48,976 nt of DNA from Ophiothrix spiculata (Eukaryota > Echinodermata > Ophiuroidea > Amphilepidida > Ophiotrichidae): the NCBI GenBank assembly GCA_000969725.1, contig JXSR01S007635.1; one strand, written 5' to 3'. Within the stretch, counting starts at the first letter, position 1. Each line of letters opens with the position of its first letter. A program made the position numbers and the translations under genes. Below the pieces are notes generated by a model that worked only from the letters and a program-made list of their open reading frames with translations, ran no database searches and was not told the DNA's origin. This document shows positions 1 to 10,890 of this stretch, in pieces.

Positions 1-480
1 TCTACCTATTCTTAGAATGTTCAATTTGGCTAGAAAACATGCTGTGTAAAGTTTGAAAAAAAATAGAGGTGGTCTAGGGGGACCACCGTGGCATTAAAGT
101 TAAGGTATTGAAATTGCCTGCTCACATATGGCAGCTATTTATTATTACCTCCAGAATCCTCACTCAGAAACTCACAAAGGAATAGCTGGCATATGTGGTA
201 TTTCAAATAATGACTCATGTTTCATGGGATATACAATTACCCCTATTTTCAATGCCAAACAACAAGATCACTAGGCTTCTTCAACATGTTTTATCACTTA
301 TGGTAATTGATATCAATAAAAGAACCAGACCAGATCGAAAATCAAATAATTGTCCACTTAAGGGGCTATAACTGCATGAACGATCTTGAGTGCTTGTATT
401 ATAAAAACTACTTGACAGATTTGGTCCAGTGGGGTCCAGGGTTAACGAGTTTTGGTCGTGACCTTGAATTACCCAAAATG

Positions 481-1945
481 ACCCCAGATGACCAGTTTAT
501 TGGTTTGTCGCCACTTGGTCCAAACCCATTTAGTCCAATACCACTTACTCCAATGCCATTTGGTCCAAACCCATTTGGTCCAATGACCTATTAGTCCAAT
601 TGCATGTTTGTCCAAAACCCAAAAGGTCCATTTTCACTTAGTCCAATTAGCTGTTAGTCCAATTGCCTGGTGGTTCAAAACCTATTTAGTCCATCACCAC
701 TTGGTCCAATAAAATGTTGATTACTGTTTGGTCCATTGCCATTTAGTCTAATTATTACTTGGTCCAATAAAAGTTTGATTACCATTTAGTCCATTGTCAT
801 TTGGTCCAATTACCACTTGGTCCAATAAAATTTTCATTACCATCTAGTCCAATGTCATTTAGACCAATTGCCACTTGGTCCAATAATATTTTGATTAATT
901 TTCCCATTATCACTTGGTCCAATTATCCCTTGTGATAAACTATCAATGATCATTGCTATGAAATTTCACCTTATATGTGGATCTTATTGTATTTAATTTT
1001 AAAGAGACTAGTATACTGTACTAATATATTTTTGATCAAATTTTGTCCAAAGAAATTTGGTCAAGTTTAATTAACCTGTATAATTAAACCCCATACCAAA
1101 GGTGGTCTAAATATGTTCATTTCAAAGTTGTTTTGTTAACGTATCATTTTGTCCCACAAATGTTGGTTGAATAATTTTTTTCCAAAATTGTTTTGTCCTG
1201 ATGTTATTTATTTGCTTGGAGTTGCAGTTTCCAAATGAGATTGTACAAATGAAGTAAATGTGTACAGGCTGAGGCAAGTTCTTCAAAATTTCATACCACC
1301 TACCATCATCCCATCAAAGGGGCGGTGAAGACCATGGCCAGAGCACAAGACACATTCTTATTCAATTACAATTTGATTAATGGGTCAAATATTATGCAAC
1401 ATTACCATACATTAGCCCAGGGCCCAGGCTGGCTTATTTCCTTGATGTGATACACTAACTAATATTCATGATAAGTTTGATCTTGACTGATATCTTCACC
1501 ACATCCCGGGGTGCTGTCCCATTCTGGAGGCAACACATATGCAAGGGTCAAAAGACACTCCCTTTTCAACATCGCTGTCACCCAAAGACCCTCGTTTTTT
1601 ATAACCGCATGTGATCTCACTCAAAGACCCCATAAATTGATATATTTTTCTCTCACCAAATGCCAATTTAACTCACTGAATGAAAAAAAATTGTGCTCTC
1701 ACCAATGTCTCCTCATTGGTGCATATTACATAACATTGGATAGAATCCTGATAATTGGGCCAGATGGTAATTGGAGTCACTCATTGAAATGTCACTGGAC
1801 CTAGAAACATTACTTGACCAAGTGGTATAGGCCTAATAGGACTTAATGACATTGGACCAAACCAAAGAGTTATCAAATTATTATTTGACCAAGTGGTAAT
1901 TGGACTAAATGGGTTTGGACCAAGTGGCGACACCCCAGATGACCA
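481..1945. mobile_element. Foldback-like element built from a GGTCCAAT minisatellite
   Basis: The left part (about 507-940) is a degenerate short tandem array of the word TTGGTCCAAT with its variants TTAGTCCAAT and TTTGGTCC. The right part (about 1757-1931) is the same array in reverse complement. The outermost 33 bases match as inverted copies (507-539 against 1899-1931). The 14-mer ACCCCAGATGACCA occurs just outside both ends in direct orientation (481-494 and 1932-1945), which looks like a target duplication, although 12 extra bases separate it from the left arm. The spacer (940-1757) has no recognisable gene. Short open frames such as 307-594, rich in PNPFGP-like words, only translate the array. 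Confidence 0.5.
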
Positions 1946-2109
1946 AGGGTCAACTTTTTGAGCACTGTTGAGATTTGACCTCAATTGACCTTTGACCTTA
2001 ACCAGACCTTAGAAGACTCATGGTGCCAAAATGCTTTATCACTAGTGATAATTAATGATCAATGAAAGCACTTCAGATCGTCCAAAACTTTTTACTGTCC
2101 AAAAGTGTT

Positions 2110-2327
2110 TTAAAGTGTTCTTTGACAAAAAAAAAAGGACATGCATGCTTTCCTATACTAATACATGTGAAATAAATTTCGGGGTCCCGAATTTAATTCA
2201 ACAAATGGCCAAAACAGAAAAAGTAAGCATATTTAAGCCAAAACAAACCCAATTTAGCTAAAAAAGTAAAAAAGTCATGGGTGACAGGGGGCGCTTCATT
2301 TTTAACACTTTGTAGTATTGCTTTAAG
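2110..2327 (-). mobile_element. Copy of a TIR element also present at 14997-15357
   Basis: The reverse complement of this stretch matches 14997-15215. Both share the order of a GTGTTAAAAATG motif, a CCCCCTGTCA motif, a CATGACTTTTT motif, TTGTTGAATTAAATT and TATAGGAAAGCAT. Its end at 2312-2327 (GTAGTATTGCTTTAAG) equals the terminal inverted repeat of the other copy. The opposite end is lost or highly diverged. Confidence 0.6.
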
Positions 2328-2707
2328 TAGGTAATTATTGGATTTCTAGCTCTTTTCAATGCCTAAACATCAAGATCATTATTCAGCTTGAAATGTTTTA
2401 TCACTTGTGATAATAAATGATCAGTCTACAGAAGAATTAGACCAGACAAAATGAATGGCATTGATTTTTCAAAGCATATGTCACTGAACTCAACCAAGCA
2501 GCTATTGTATTTTGTATTGAGTTATATGCTATAGAAAACACAATAGCTGCCTTTTGCATATTGCAAAACTAATGGCATTAATAAAAACTGCCATGTGGCC
2601 CCCCTAAATGAATTTCATTTTTGATGAAATTTGGCACAGGTATTTTTATCAAGCATTTGAACAAGTGCATACTAGGTAGAAGTTTTAGAAGCTTTTTTTA
2701 AAATCAT

Positions 2708-3473
2708 GGGGCGTTTGATGGATTCGAATCCTGGACATTTCATACCCGTTCACTTTCTTCCCTTGGTCACTTCATACCTGTTTTTTCATACCTTTTAGTG
2801 GTAAATTATGAATTTTGATTTAATTACTTAGCTAAACTAACATTGGTTTTGTCTTGAAAATAAATAATTAGTCAAAACCAAAGTATATACTATAGGCCCT
2901 ATTATATCATGATTGCAGTGATTTGAGCCGTGCAAAAATTATTTTCCATTGCACGGCATGAAACAAACTTGTGTGATATCATGATATAAAACAAATATTG
3001 AATGCCTATGCACGTGCAATAGTACAAAATATATCATTCGGTCAAATTTGCATGGACTGATCCATTTCACTCGGCTGCGCCTCGTGAAATAGAAAAGTCC
3101 AAATTTGACCTCACGATATATTTTGTACTATTGCACTCTCAGGCATTCAATATTTGTATACTATTATAAAGAATTATTTTAAATTTTGACAGTTTATTTA
3201 AAATTGGAAGGAATTTTAAAAGCAAATTTCCGTATTTTGTTAATGCAAACTTTTGGTAAAATCTGAAATTATGTTATTTCTGATCACTTGTGCAAAGATA
3301 TTAATGAAATAAATATTTATTTCATGATTTTTTCATTCACTCAACCTAAAAATATTAAAACGTTTACGCAAAATATTAGCTGGCAAAACATGCAATGTAT
3401 GAATCTCAGGTATTCAGAACAGGTATTTAAGTGTCTCGGGTATGAAATGTCCAGCTTCCAATTCGATGCACCC
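2708..3473. mobile_element. Nested inverted-repeat element with an internal hairpin
   Basis: An outer inverted pair is visible, with a perfect 17-base match TGGACATTTCATACCCG at 2732-2748 and its complement at 3437-3453, and weaker matching further out. Inside lies a long hairpin at 2991-3157. Its arms of about 75 bases begin ACAAATATTGAATGCCT and end in the complement, around a GC-rich loop (TCGGCTGCGCCT). It looks like a MITE inside a larger inverted-repeat element. No open frame of note. Confidence 0.6.
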
Positions 3474-3479
3474 TAAACT

Positions 3480-4091
3480 AAGTCTAAGTATGTATGTTGA
3501 AAATAAATTTGAATTTGTTGAATTTACTGTAAAATTGTACTATAAAATTGTTTTCTTATCATGGAATTTTAGTCTGAGCTTCAAGACCCATACTTCATAT
3601 TACATAAATTATTAATAGTCTAAATAGAATTGTATTTTTATTTTTTTTTTCTTTACCGTTTTTTGTAATATTGATTTTTGAATTTGATACTCACTTTCAC
3701 TTTGAGAACCCGATGTAATTGCTATGCCAGCCAGGCAAAGAATTAAAACAGGTAACATCATTACGACCAACTTGTTCAAGATGACTTTATGGCTCGGAAT
3801 TCAGAATGAATATGCGGTTACCAAACGTAAACGCTAAGCTTACCAAACACTCAAAGAAACATGTGACGATGAGTCATATGATCAACACACTCTGTACTGT
3901 CAATTTTTTTGCGGAAATGAATAAACATCAATTGCGTCACAAAAAACATTTTAAGACAAAACTGACAATACTAAATTAAATAATGTGAAATTTCGCCATA
4001 AAAATACATTATGAATAGATATCAAAAGCCTAGGTGAATCTAACTTTTGCTGAATCTGGTCTCTGAATGGTTTTTTTTTTTTACAGTATGA
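3480..4091. other. AT-rich non-coding stretch
   Basis: No gene, RNA or clear repeat is visible. The stretch holds only poly-T runs and short AT-rich words before the element at 4100. Confidence 0.4.
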
Positions 4092-4099
4092 GTTATTTT

Positions 4100-4452
4100 C
4101 CCGGGGGGGGGGCACTCAAATTTGAAAGTGGTAGGTATGTCAGGCGCAAAGGCTAAAAGCGCCGAAATTGGGGTCAGGTGAACTGATTTTCTGTAAAAAA
4201 TTGACCTATGAAACCAATTTTTGGGGGTCTAGTGAACTGAAATTTTGGGCAAAAATAGCCTCCTGAGCTGAAAATTTTCGCAATTTTTGCAGTTAGAGCT
4301 AACATTTTGTAATTTTTCTCAAAAACGGGGTCAAATGAACTGAATCATACTGAAAATGAGGATCTAGTGAGCGGCCTGGCGGCCTGAAAAAGGGGGTCTT
4401 GACTGCCGGACATATATACCCTGCCCACATATGTGAGTGCCCCCCCCCCAGG
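4100..4452. mobile_element. hAT-like MITE with 8-bp target duplication
   Basis: The element is 353 bp. It begins CCC then a G run then CACTCA and ends TGAGTG, a C run, then AGG, giving terminal inverted repeats. The octamer GTTATTTT lies immediately outside both ends (4092-4099 and 4453-4460), an exact 8-bp target duplication as made by hAT-superfamily transposases. No transposase is encoded. The same end structure is seen at 39780-39849 and, less closely, at 5874-6185. Confidence 0.75.
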
Positions 4453-4759
4453 GTTATTTTATTCTTTTTTTTTAGTGAGAGGCGTTCCGGAAAACACAAC
4501 AAGCATACATTTAGTGGGTTCCGCCTTACTGACTCGCGGAAGTAAAAAACCTGAAAAATCAAGTGCCTACATGCTTTATTATGCTAGGCTTTGGGTTTGA
4601 GTTATCCAAGAATTATTAGCCATGTGTTGAGATTAGAATTCCGGGGGAAGAAAAAACAAGTTAAAAATTGGTCAGTAAAGGTATGTTTTAGAATACAGTA
4701 ACAGACAGAGACAGAGTCAGATAAATCATAAGCTTACAATTGAATGAATTATTATAGAC

Positions 4760-5023
4760 TCACCAGGTATACACTACATTGGAGACAATTCGTTCGGACT
4801 GCGGTACCTGTAGGGATGTTTCATAGTTAGGAATAGGTATACACTGTATGCAGTGCCCCATGATGGAGCATTCGCACAGGGGACCCACGGCTTTACGTGA
4901 CTGTCCAACCACGGAGCAAGTAGAGTAAAGTTTCTTGCCCAAGGAAACAAGGAGACGAAAACCGAACCCACAATCTCTGTATTACGAGACCCGTGCTCTA
5001 ACCGCTCGGCCACGCTCCCCTCT
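4760..5023 (-). mobile_element. tRNA-derived SINE
   Basis: On the minus strand the element starts with a tRNA-like head (from about 5023 downwards): GGGAGCGTGGCCGAGCGG, a match to the pol III A box, followed about 40 bases later by GTGGGTTCGGTTTT, a degenerate B box. The body contains TTGTTTCCTTGGGCAAG and AAACTTTACTC, shared with a second copy at 38545-38710 on the plus strand. At its 5' end the 20-mer GCTCGGCCACGCTCCCCTCT is tandemly doubled (5004-5023 and 5024-5043). 5044-5560 shows nothing recognisable. Confidence 0.7.
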
Positions 5024-5559
5024 GCTCGGCCACGCTCCCCTCTTAGGCCTATAGTATTTTTGATTATATTTAATTAAGTTTCTCTGTTCGCAGGGTTTTT
5101 GGAGAACAACGTTTGTTGCTACAGTGGTTTTTTACAGCGTGTGATTGGCCTAATTCCAGTGGCAGTGCTTGTGAAGCGCTGACGATCGTGTGTGTTACGC
5201 CCGAGTTAAACGATGCAGTACGCAGGGAAACTTAATAAATGAAAACACTATACGGTAATCAATCGGTGCTTGGTACATTAGAAAGAGCTCTCAAAATGCT
5301 AAAAAATGACACCAAGATCATCACACTTCAATATGCAGATTTTGGGTTTCCCAACTGGAAATCAATTTAGCCCGAAATTTAATCCCACAATGCATTGATA
5401 AAGCATAATGATGTACCCAAATAGGCGTGAAAATCCATCCCAAACAACAATTCAAATTATCTGGTGTCATGTATATTGATTGCAGAAGCTAAAACGTTTT
5501 ACAGGCAAAACTGTGTTTGGGCTAAAATGTTGGTACAGATTGACTTCCTCGTATTTATA

Positions 5560-6430
5560 GGTCTCCACGCAGTCTTCTTTTTACCAATGTAAATAAGTCT
5601 AGTGCCTCCAGACTCTGCTCATACTCAATCTTTCAGTTCAGGAATTAATTTAGTAGCTCTTCTTTGAACTTTCTCTAGTATTTTCTTTTCTTTTTTTCAG
5701 TCCTGGGTTCCAAGCAGGAACACAATATTCCAGGTGTGGTCAAATTGTTTGAATGTCCTTAAATGACACGAAATGAGTTCATGGCTTTTCTGGGCAGGTT
5801 TGGAGCACTGTGTAGTAGGTTTCCATCGTTAGTGATGTGCACTCTCAAATCTTTCTCACTATCAATCACATCCGAGGGGGGTTCTACAAAAAATTTTGTA
5901 CGGGTATGTGCCTGCCAGATTCCGAAAAACTGACCATCTCTATACCAATTTTAGGCACAAAAACCCACCCATCAGTATACCAATTTTAATGAAAAAGCAC
6001 CCAATTTTACTCAAATTGGGTGCTTTTTTTGTAAATTTTCCCAAAAGCACCCAATTTATGAAAATTGGGTGCTTTCATCTGAGATGAAAAACATCCCATT
6101 GATATACCAAAATCCTGGAAAAATTATCCCAAATGGCAGGCACATATACGTATACCTTGTCAATGTAAGTATATAACCCCCCAGGAATCACATCCAGTGT
6201 TTCCCCATTCTTTAGGCCTATCTAGCTCCCACTTGGATTGCTGTTTCCCATATGCATCATTTTACATTTTGCAGCATTGAATTTTAAAAGCCATGTTCTG
6301 GATCGTTCGAGAAGTTACTCAATATCATTCTGCATTCTTTGTACATCATCATCTGAGTTTTACTGTTGATTACCTTGGTGTCATCTGCGAACAATTGTGC
6401 CCCTGATTCTATGACTTCTGGAAGATCATT
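5560..6430 (-). pseudogene. CR1-like LINE reverse transcriptase remnant, interrupted by a MITE
   Basis: Read on the minus strand, about 6430-6200 gives the words AQLFADDTKVI (the RT catalytic box with its DD pair) and, downstream, NAAKCKMMHMGNS. After a 312-bp insertion (5874-6185) the reading resumes with RVHITNDGN, CVPAWNP-like and LEKVQRRATKLIPELK, the usual C-terminal part of CR1/L2-type RT proteins. Stops and frameshifts make it a dead fragment. Pieces of the endonuclease half of a similar element lie at 8640-9365 in the same orientation, so both may come from one insertion later split by other sequence; this is inferred. No complete ORF remains. Confidence 0.7.
5874..6185. mobile_element. 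MITE inserted in the CR1-like LINE
   Basis: The ends are GAGGGGGGTT and AACCCCCCAGG, with inner inverted matches around GTGCCTGCC and GGCAGGCAC. The 10-mer AATCACATCC sits on both sides (5864-5873 and 6186-6195). The interior is strongly palindromic: the word AAGCACCCAATTT and its complement occur twice at 5995-6076. The insertion splits the LINE reading frame described at 5560-6430, so it is younger than that LINE. Confidence 0.7.
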
Positions 6431-6660
6431 ATTATCAGGCGGCATAGGACACAATAAATAGCATCCACTAGATTTAGGGACGAGGGATTTCTAAAACGCA
6501 AATTTAGGATAAGATTTACGTATATTTCTATTGGGTCATATGACTCACGTATTGAAAAAAATATTTACAAAGATCATATTTTTACCTTTCCTCAAAAAAT
6601 TACAAAAGTGTTCTTTAATTAATATAGTAGGTCATGCGTTATGAACTGGTGCACTGACGT

Positions 6661-7910
6661 TTGGGGAGCTGCCCTTTTGTGCGAGATTTTTAGGGTTCTT
6701 TCCAAGATTTTGGGCCCTCCTCTTACACCTACCTAAGCAAATTACCTATCAAATTAAAGCTCTTAATTAGTACTTTGCATTGATACCTTAACCATAAATG
6801 TAGCATGGACAGCTCAAGAGTCGTCGTCGTCCTATGAGTCGTGACTGACCCGTTGTGACCCTTTTGATGATGTCGTCCCAACTGTGCCGATCTTGAGCAT
6901 AACGGTAGGCTGCATTGACAGATAGGCCAGTATATTCTCTAATGCCATCTATCCAGCGGGTTTTCTGCCTGCCTCTTCTGCGATGTCCTTCCATCATTCC
7001 TTGAACAATTATTTTCTCTAGACAGTCGCCTTCCCTTCTTGAGATATGCCCAAAATATTGAAGTTTGTTGCAAATTATTTTCTGACATAATGGGGTGTAC
7101 TCTCCTACTTGGCATCTGACAAATTCATTTGTTTTATGCTCTCTCCAGGAAATTCTCAACATCTTTCTCCAACACCACATTTCGAAGGCTTGGATTTTAC
7201 CTTCGTCTGCTTTTCCAACTGCCCATGTCTCAGACCCATATGTGGCAATCGGGAATACCAGGGCGCTCATAATGCTTTTCTTTGTTGTTATGGTGATTCC
7301 TCTGTCTTTCCAGATGTCATCAAGTCCGATAGCAGCTGTCCTAGCCATTGCCAAACGTCTTCTAATTTCCTGGGAGCTGCCTCCTTCATCCACAATGACT
7401 GATCCAAGAAAGTTGAAAGTATTTACCACCTCTATATCCTCTCCATCTGCCTTCACTGGTTGGATTGGACTGCCACCATAAATCATGACCTTTGGTTTCT
7501 TAATAAGTGGCATAGCTCAAGAGATATGCCACTTATTAGGAAAAAATGACTTTGGGGAGCCGAGGACCCTATATGGAGGATCCGATATGTAAAAATATCA
7601 AAACCTGTAATTTAAGGCCATATACATACATCTACTCAAGCAAATTACCTATCAAATTAAAGCTCTTGGTAAATTTACTTTAAAATGATACCTAAACCAT
7701 GCATGTAGCATGTATACTGCATGAGATATTACACAATTAGAAAAAAACGTATTGGGGAGCTGAAAACCGAATATGGAGGAAATGTAACCATTTCATAATG
7801 TGAAATTTTCAGCCATATTCTTAAACTTGTCTAGGCAAATTACCTATCAAATTAAAGCTCCTGATGAGTACTTTATTTTGATACATAACAAATGTACATT
7901 TGGATTTATT
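6661..7910. repeat. Three tandem units of a ~200-bp repeat
   Basis: Units begin near TTGGGGAGC at 6661, 7552 and 7754. Each carries AATTACCTATCAAATTAAAG followed by CTC, at about 6738, 7642 and 7837, then a GATACNTAAACCAT-like word and an AGAAAAAA run. The first unit is split by the LINE insertion 6821-7513. Without that insertion its spacing would match the ~202-bp period of the second unit. 6430-6660 shows nothing recognisable. Confidence 0.7.
6788..7513 (-). pseudogene. 5'-truncated non-LTR retrotransposon (LINE) ORF2 C-terminus
   Basis: The minus strand encodes 241 residues typical of the C-terminal third of a LINE reverse transcriptase polyprotein: FNFLGSVI, ATYGSETW, FEMWCWRKMLRISW, NKLQYFGHISRR, RRRGRQKTRWIDGI and a YAQDRHSW-like end. 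The transposed DNA is 6821-7513. It is flanked by the 10-bp direct repeat AGCTCAAGAG (6811-6820 and 7514-7523), a target-site duplication. The 3' end is a short GAC run encoding GRRR, and the last ten or so residues of the frame are read from flanking host DNA. The endonuclease and RT palm are absent, so it is a dead-on-arrival copy. The uninterrupted frame suggests a recent insertion. The clade is not assignable by eye and it differs from the CR1-like pieces nearby. Confidence 0.85.
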
Positions 7911-8392
7911 TAGGGGTCTAATTGTGATAGTTTGCTAGTAACGCAACACAAAATTTACCATGTCACGGAAATCATTGCACATCACAAAAATGGAACTAGA
8001 TAGGTATAGACAAAGTATATATATTTTAAAAGCTCTCATTCAGGGCAATTTAAAAATGAAGTCATTTTAATCATGAGGTGTAAGAGTAAAAAAATGGTGC
8101 TAGGTCAAATTGTAAAAAAAATATGAAAAAAATTCTTGTTTGATTCAAATAACTCTCTCTAACTTCACCCTATCATAAAAATAACACCATTTTTGAAATT
8201 CTTGTAAAATTTCCTGTCAGAATATGTATACTTTTCCTATACTGGGGGGAACAGGAATCAAGATAATTCATTTTTTATGAAAATTGTCATGAATTTTATG
8301 TTTGCATTTTCTTTGAATACTGGGGGCCAAAAAATGCACCAACTTATAACGCACGGCCACTAATCAACATAATTATGTTATTCTAAATCCGC
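7911..8392. other. AT-rich non-coding stretch
   Basis: No gene or repeat was recognised here. Short open frames lack any family features. Confidence 0.35.
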
Positions 8393-8414
8393 TGGGGTTC
8401 ACGCGTGAACCCCA
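8393..8414. repeat. Perfect 22-bp palindrome
   Basis: TGGGGTTCACG is followed directly by its complement CGTGAACCCCA, centred on an MluI-like ACGCGT. It may be the tip of a decayed inverted-repeat element or a protein-binding site. The sequence does not decide. Confidence 0.7.
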
Positions 8415-8639
8415 CTTTTTATAGATGTTATCATATTTTTTTACCAATTACGAAAATAACTTTAGTGATCATCCCGGAAGTTGTATTTTTCCATGAATCC
8501 CAACGGCTTTCCAGAGGCGGTATAGGACATGACGCAACCATGGGATTGGCTACGATACCGTACAACAAGAGCTGGCAACCCACTGGGCAACCAGTAACAG
8601 TTGCCACGACCACCCTCCTCTGATTATTATATGAACAGA

Positions 8640-9365
8640 TCCTTGAGGGACACTGCTCTCAATGCCAATGTGGCATGTAAACTTCCAAAATAGATTGACA
8701 TGGTCACTCTTCCCGATCAGGGGGGAACTCTTCACCATCAATCATTGGCTCCTCATTTGTGAAGACAAGATCTAACAATGACGGCTTTTGTCCTTCCCTG
8801 TATCTAGTTGGTTTCGTTACATGCTGTATCAAATAAAGATCTTGAGTCACATCATAATTTTAAGGAACTGGCTGGATGATCATCACTTGCCTCGACAAAT
8901 CCATTTGTCCACTTAGTTTCTTTGAAGTAAAAGTCTCCGAAAATATGTCTATTCATTTCTTTAATACTTTTCAATTGTTCTAATAATTTCTTGTTATTTG
9001 CATCAGCACTATTTGGACTTCAGTAACAGAGATCAACAAGTAACGTACACTTTGCTGTTACTCAATTTCACAGCACACCATAGCGATGACTCAAAGTCAT
9101 ATATGGACTACCTCATGACACTCAGAGACTTGCAAATTATCCTGGAAATACGATAGTAGACCACCGCCTTTTTGCAGTTGGATGCTTGTCTTCTCTGAAA
9201 AGATTTTAACCATGAATGTTTACTTCTCCATCTAGTACTGACTCTCCACACCAGGATTCTGTGCGATACCTAGGGCCTATAACATCAGGATCAAGCTTAT
9301 CTATATTCAATAATAATTCACTAGGTTTATTCATGATGCAGCTGGCATTTGTGTAGAAACATCTT
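8640..9365 (-). pseudogene. CR1-like LINE endonuclease-domain remnant
   Basis: On the minus strand, from about 9365 downwards, the translation reads FYTNASCIMNKPSELLL and DKLDPDVIG, the usual opening of an apurinic-type endonuclease of CR1-like LINEs. It then gives LLVDLCY and SPNSADANNKKLLEQLK, and near 8800-8700 PSLLDLVFTNEEPMIDG followed in another frame by GKSDHVNLFWKF, the end of the endonuclease domain. Frameshifts and stops show it is inactive. It shares orientation with the RT fragment at 5560-6430. Known members use this domain to nick target DNA. Confidence 0.7.
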
Positions 9366-9724
9366 AGAATGATGGGTGTGTAATCTTACAAGTTGACGAC
9401 TTATCTTTCTTCTTGGTAGCACTACATATCATGTCAATGTGTCATTATCATCATTGTCTTTGATATTATCACTTCTTCCTAGTTTAATTGTCTTTGATTT
9501 ACTCTTTATATTTTCAACTGTACTTCTTGTGCATGTGCTGCTGTGCTAAATGTGCATGCTGTATGTACAACTTGTCCTTCTTTATAAAGATCTGTATTCT
9601 TGGCCACCTGCCTTGGTAACTCTTCTGTCTCCAGAACTTCCAGGGGTTGGACATTCTTCACAACTCCCTTACCGTAAAGTTCTGACTGAAACTCAAAATT
9701 TCACTTGTCCCTTCCGCTCTTCTG

Positions 9725-10070
9725 TCATCTGACGTTGGCTGCATGGGCATCCTTTGGATAAATTATTGCTCTACTTGCAATTAACAATTGCAAGGAATAT
9801 TTCAGGCAGTTTGGTACTTGAAAACTGGTAGTGCAAGGTGCAGGTGCTAGTAAAAAGTATGTATCATTTTTCGTATTACCATTCTTTAGACTTGGCTCCT
9901 TGACCATCTGTACCAGACTTGGTACGATGAAAGGAACTACTTTTGGACAACACTTATCTTTCCACCACATATAACTACCTCCTCATCTTTGAGACATATT
10001 TCTTTTAATTCATCTCTCAGCCTCTTGTTCTCTTCTCTTTCCTATGGGTCTCATATATGTCGCTTGCCCC
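9725..10070 (-). pseudogene. Possible LINE ORF1 remnant upstream of the endonuclease fragment
   Basis: On the minus strand 10070-9975 reads KRLRDELKEICLKDEEVVI, charged and coiled-coil-like, and a further open frame runs 9970-9725. Its position 5' of the endonuclease remnant is where ORF1 would be. I do not recognise a definite ORF1 domain, so this rests mainly on position. 9366-9724 shows nothing clear. Confidence 0.3.
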
Positions 10071-10085
10071 TCCTGACAGTAAACC

Positions 10086-10394
10086 AAGCCCGTAGCAAGG
10101 AGGGGGGCGTCGGACCCCCCAAATTTGACAATGTACAAAAAAGGTCCACAAAAACCCCGAAAGGTCTAGAAAAGGAACCCCCAAAGCACCAAAATACCTG
10201 CTGAAAGGTCGTTTTTTGATAAAAATACTACATAAAACGCTTGTGAAAGTACTGAAAACTTTTTTTTTTTGCTTGTCACTTTTTGAAAACCGATGAAATT
10301 AGTTTAGGGTCCACAACAATGACAATTTTTCCTCCAAAAGGTCCACTTTTGGAAAACCCGCACCCCCCTCGAAAAAATCCTGGCTACGGGGCTT
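10086..10394. mobile_element. MITE with GCCCGTAGC ends, partly duplicated at 11228-11403
   Basis: The left end is AAGCCCGTAGCAAGGAGGGG and the right end is the complementary GGCTACGGGGCTT preceded by a C-rich and A-rich stretch. CAGTAAACC (10077-10085) and CAGTAACC (10395-10402) flank it, consistent with a short target duplication. In the second copy the right-hand flank reads CAGTAAACC exactly. No protein is encoded. Confidence 0.6.
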
Positions 10395-10590
10395 CAGTAA
10401 CCTTGGTGCCGCGCTTGGGGATTCAAACTAAACATAGGCTGATTTAACCATTTTCAAGATTACCAAATTTGTAAGTTCAGCATTAACACAAATCACTGAT
10501 GAAAACTTGTGATGCACGGAATGATAAACTTTATTAATTTATATTTGTTTTATCAGAAGCTGCAACCAATTAATAAAAGACCTCTCAACC

Positions 10591-10678
10591 ATGCCATACA
10601 TGTACGTTGTAAGCCAGGACCAAGAAAAACTACATCTAGCACGGTCACCTGGGTTAAGATCATGGAGCACTTTTGTTG
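10591..10678 (+). pseudogene. Duplicate first coding exon of CYBC1
   Basis: It encodes MPYMYVVSQDQEKLHLARSP then GLRSWSTFVG, ending in phase 1 at a good donor (G|GTAAGT). It differs from the exon at 11605-11692 by only a few residues (P/A, Q/P and L/I). It is intact, so it could serve as an alternative first exon if the duplication is real. No second copy of exons 2-5 is present. The 50-N gap between the copies makes an assembly artefact the simpler explanation. Confidence 0.75.
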
Positions 10679-10890
10679 GTAAGTTTCAAAAAGAAGGTAT
10701 CAAGCCACTTCATTATGGAGAATTGAAATATACCATAAGCTCAATTTTGAAAATCGTGACTTTCCGCTCATTTTGCCAGAGCACACCTCATATGTCATAA
10801 ACTCATTGTTAAAATCTGCGACTCTGCTCTCATTTATCCAGAGCACCCCTCAAATGTTCAAAATGTTGATCTTACATGGACTTGTGGGTT

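Larger units (their letters stand above)
245..2446 (+). repeat. Dispersed direct repeat, three copies
   Basis: A block running from TTTTCAATGCC through TTTTATCACTT to AGACCAGA appears at about 245-334 and again at 2352-2446. A shorter diverged version lies at about 2029-2080. All are in the same orientation and flank the minisatellite element at 481-1945, so they may belong to the older sequence into which that element went. No coding potential was seen in 1-480 or 1946-2700. Confidence 0.5.

Noticed and set aside
307-594. 95-codon frame with repeated PNPFGP-like words
   Set aside because: The periodicity comes from the GGTCCAAT minisatellite. There is no splice or start context, and the reverse array gives similar words.
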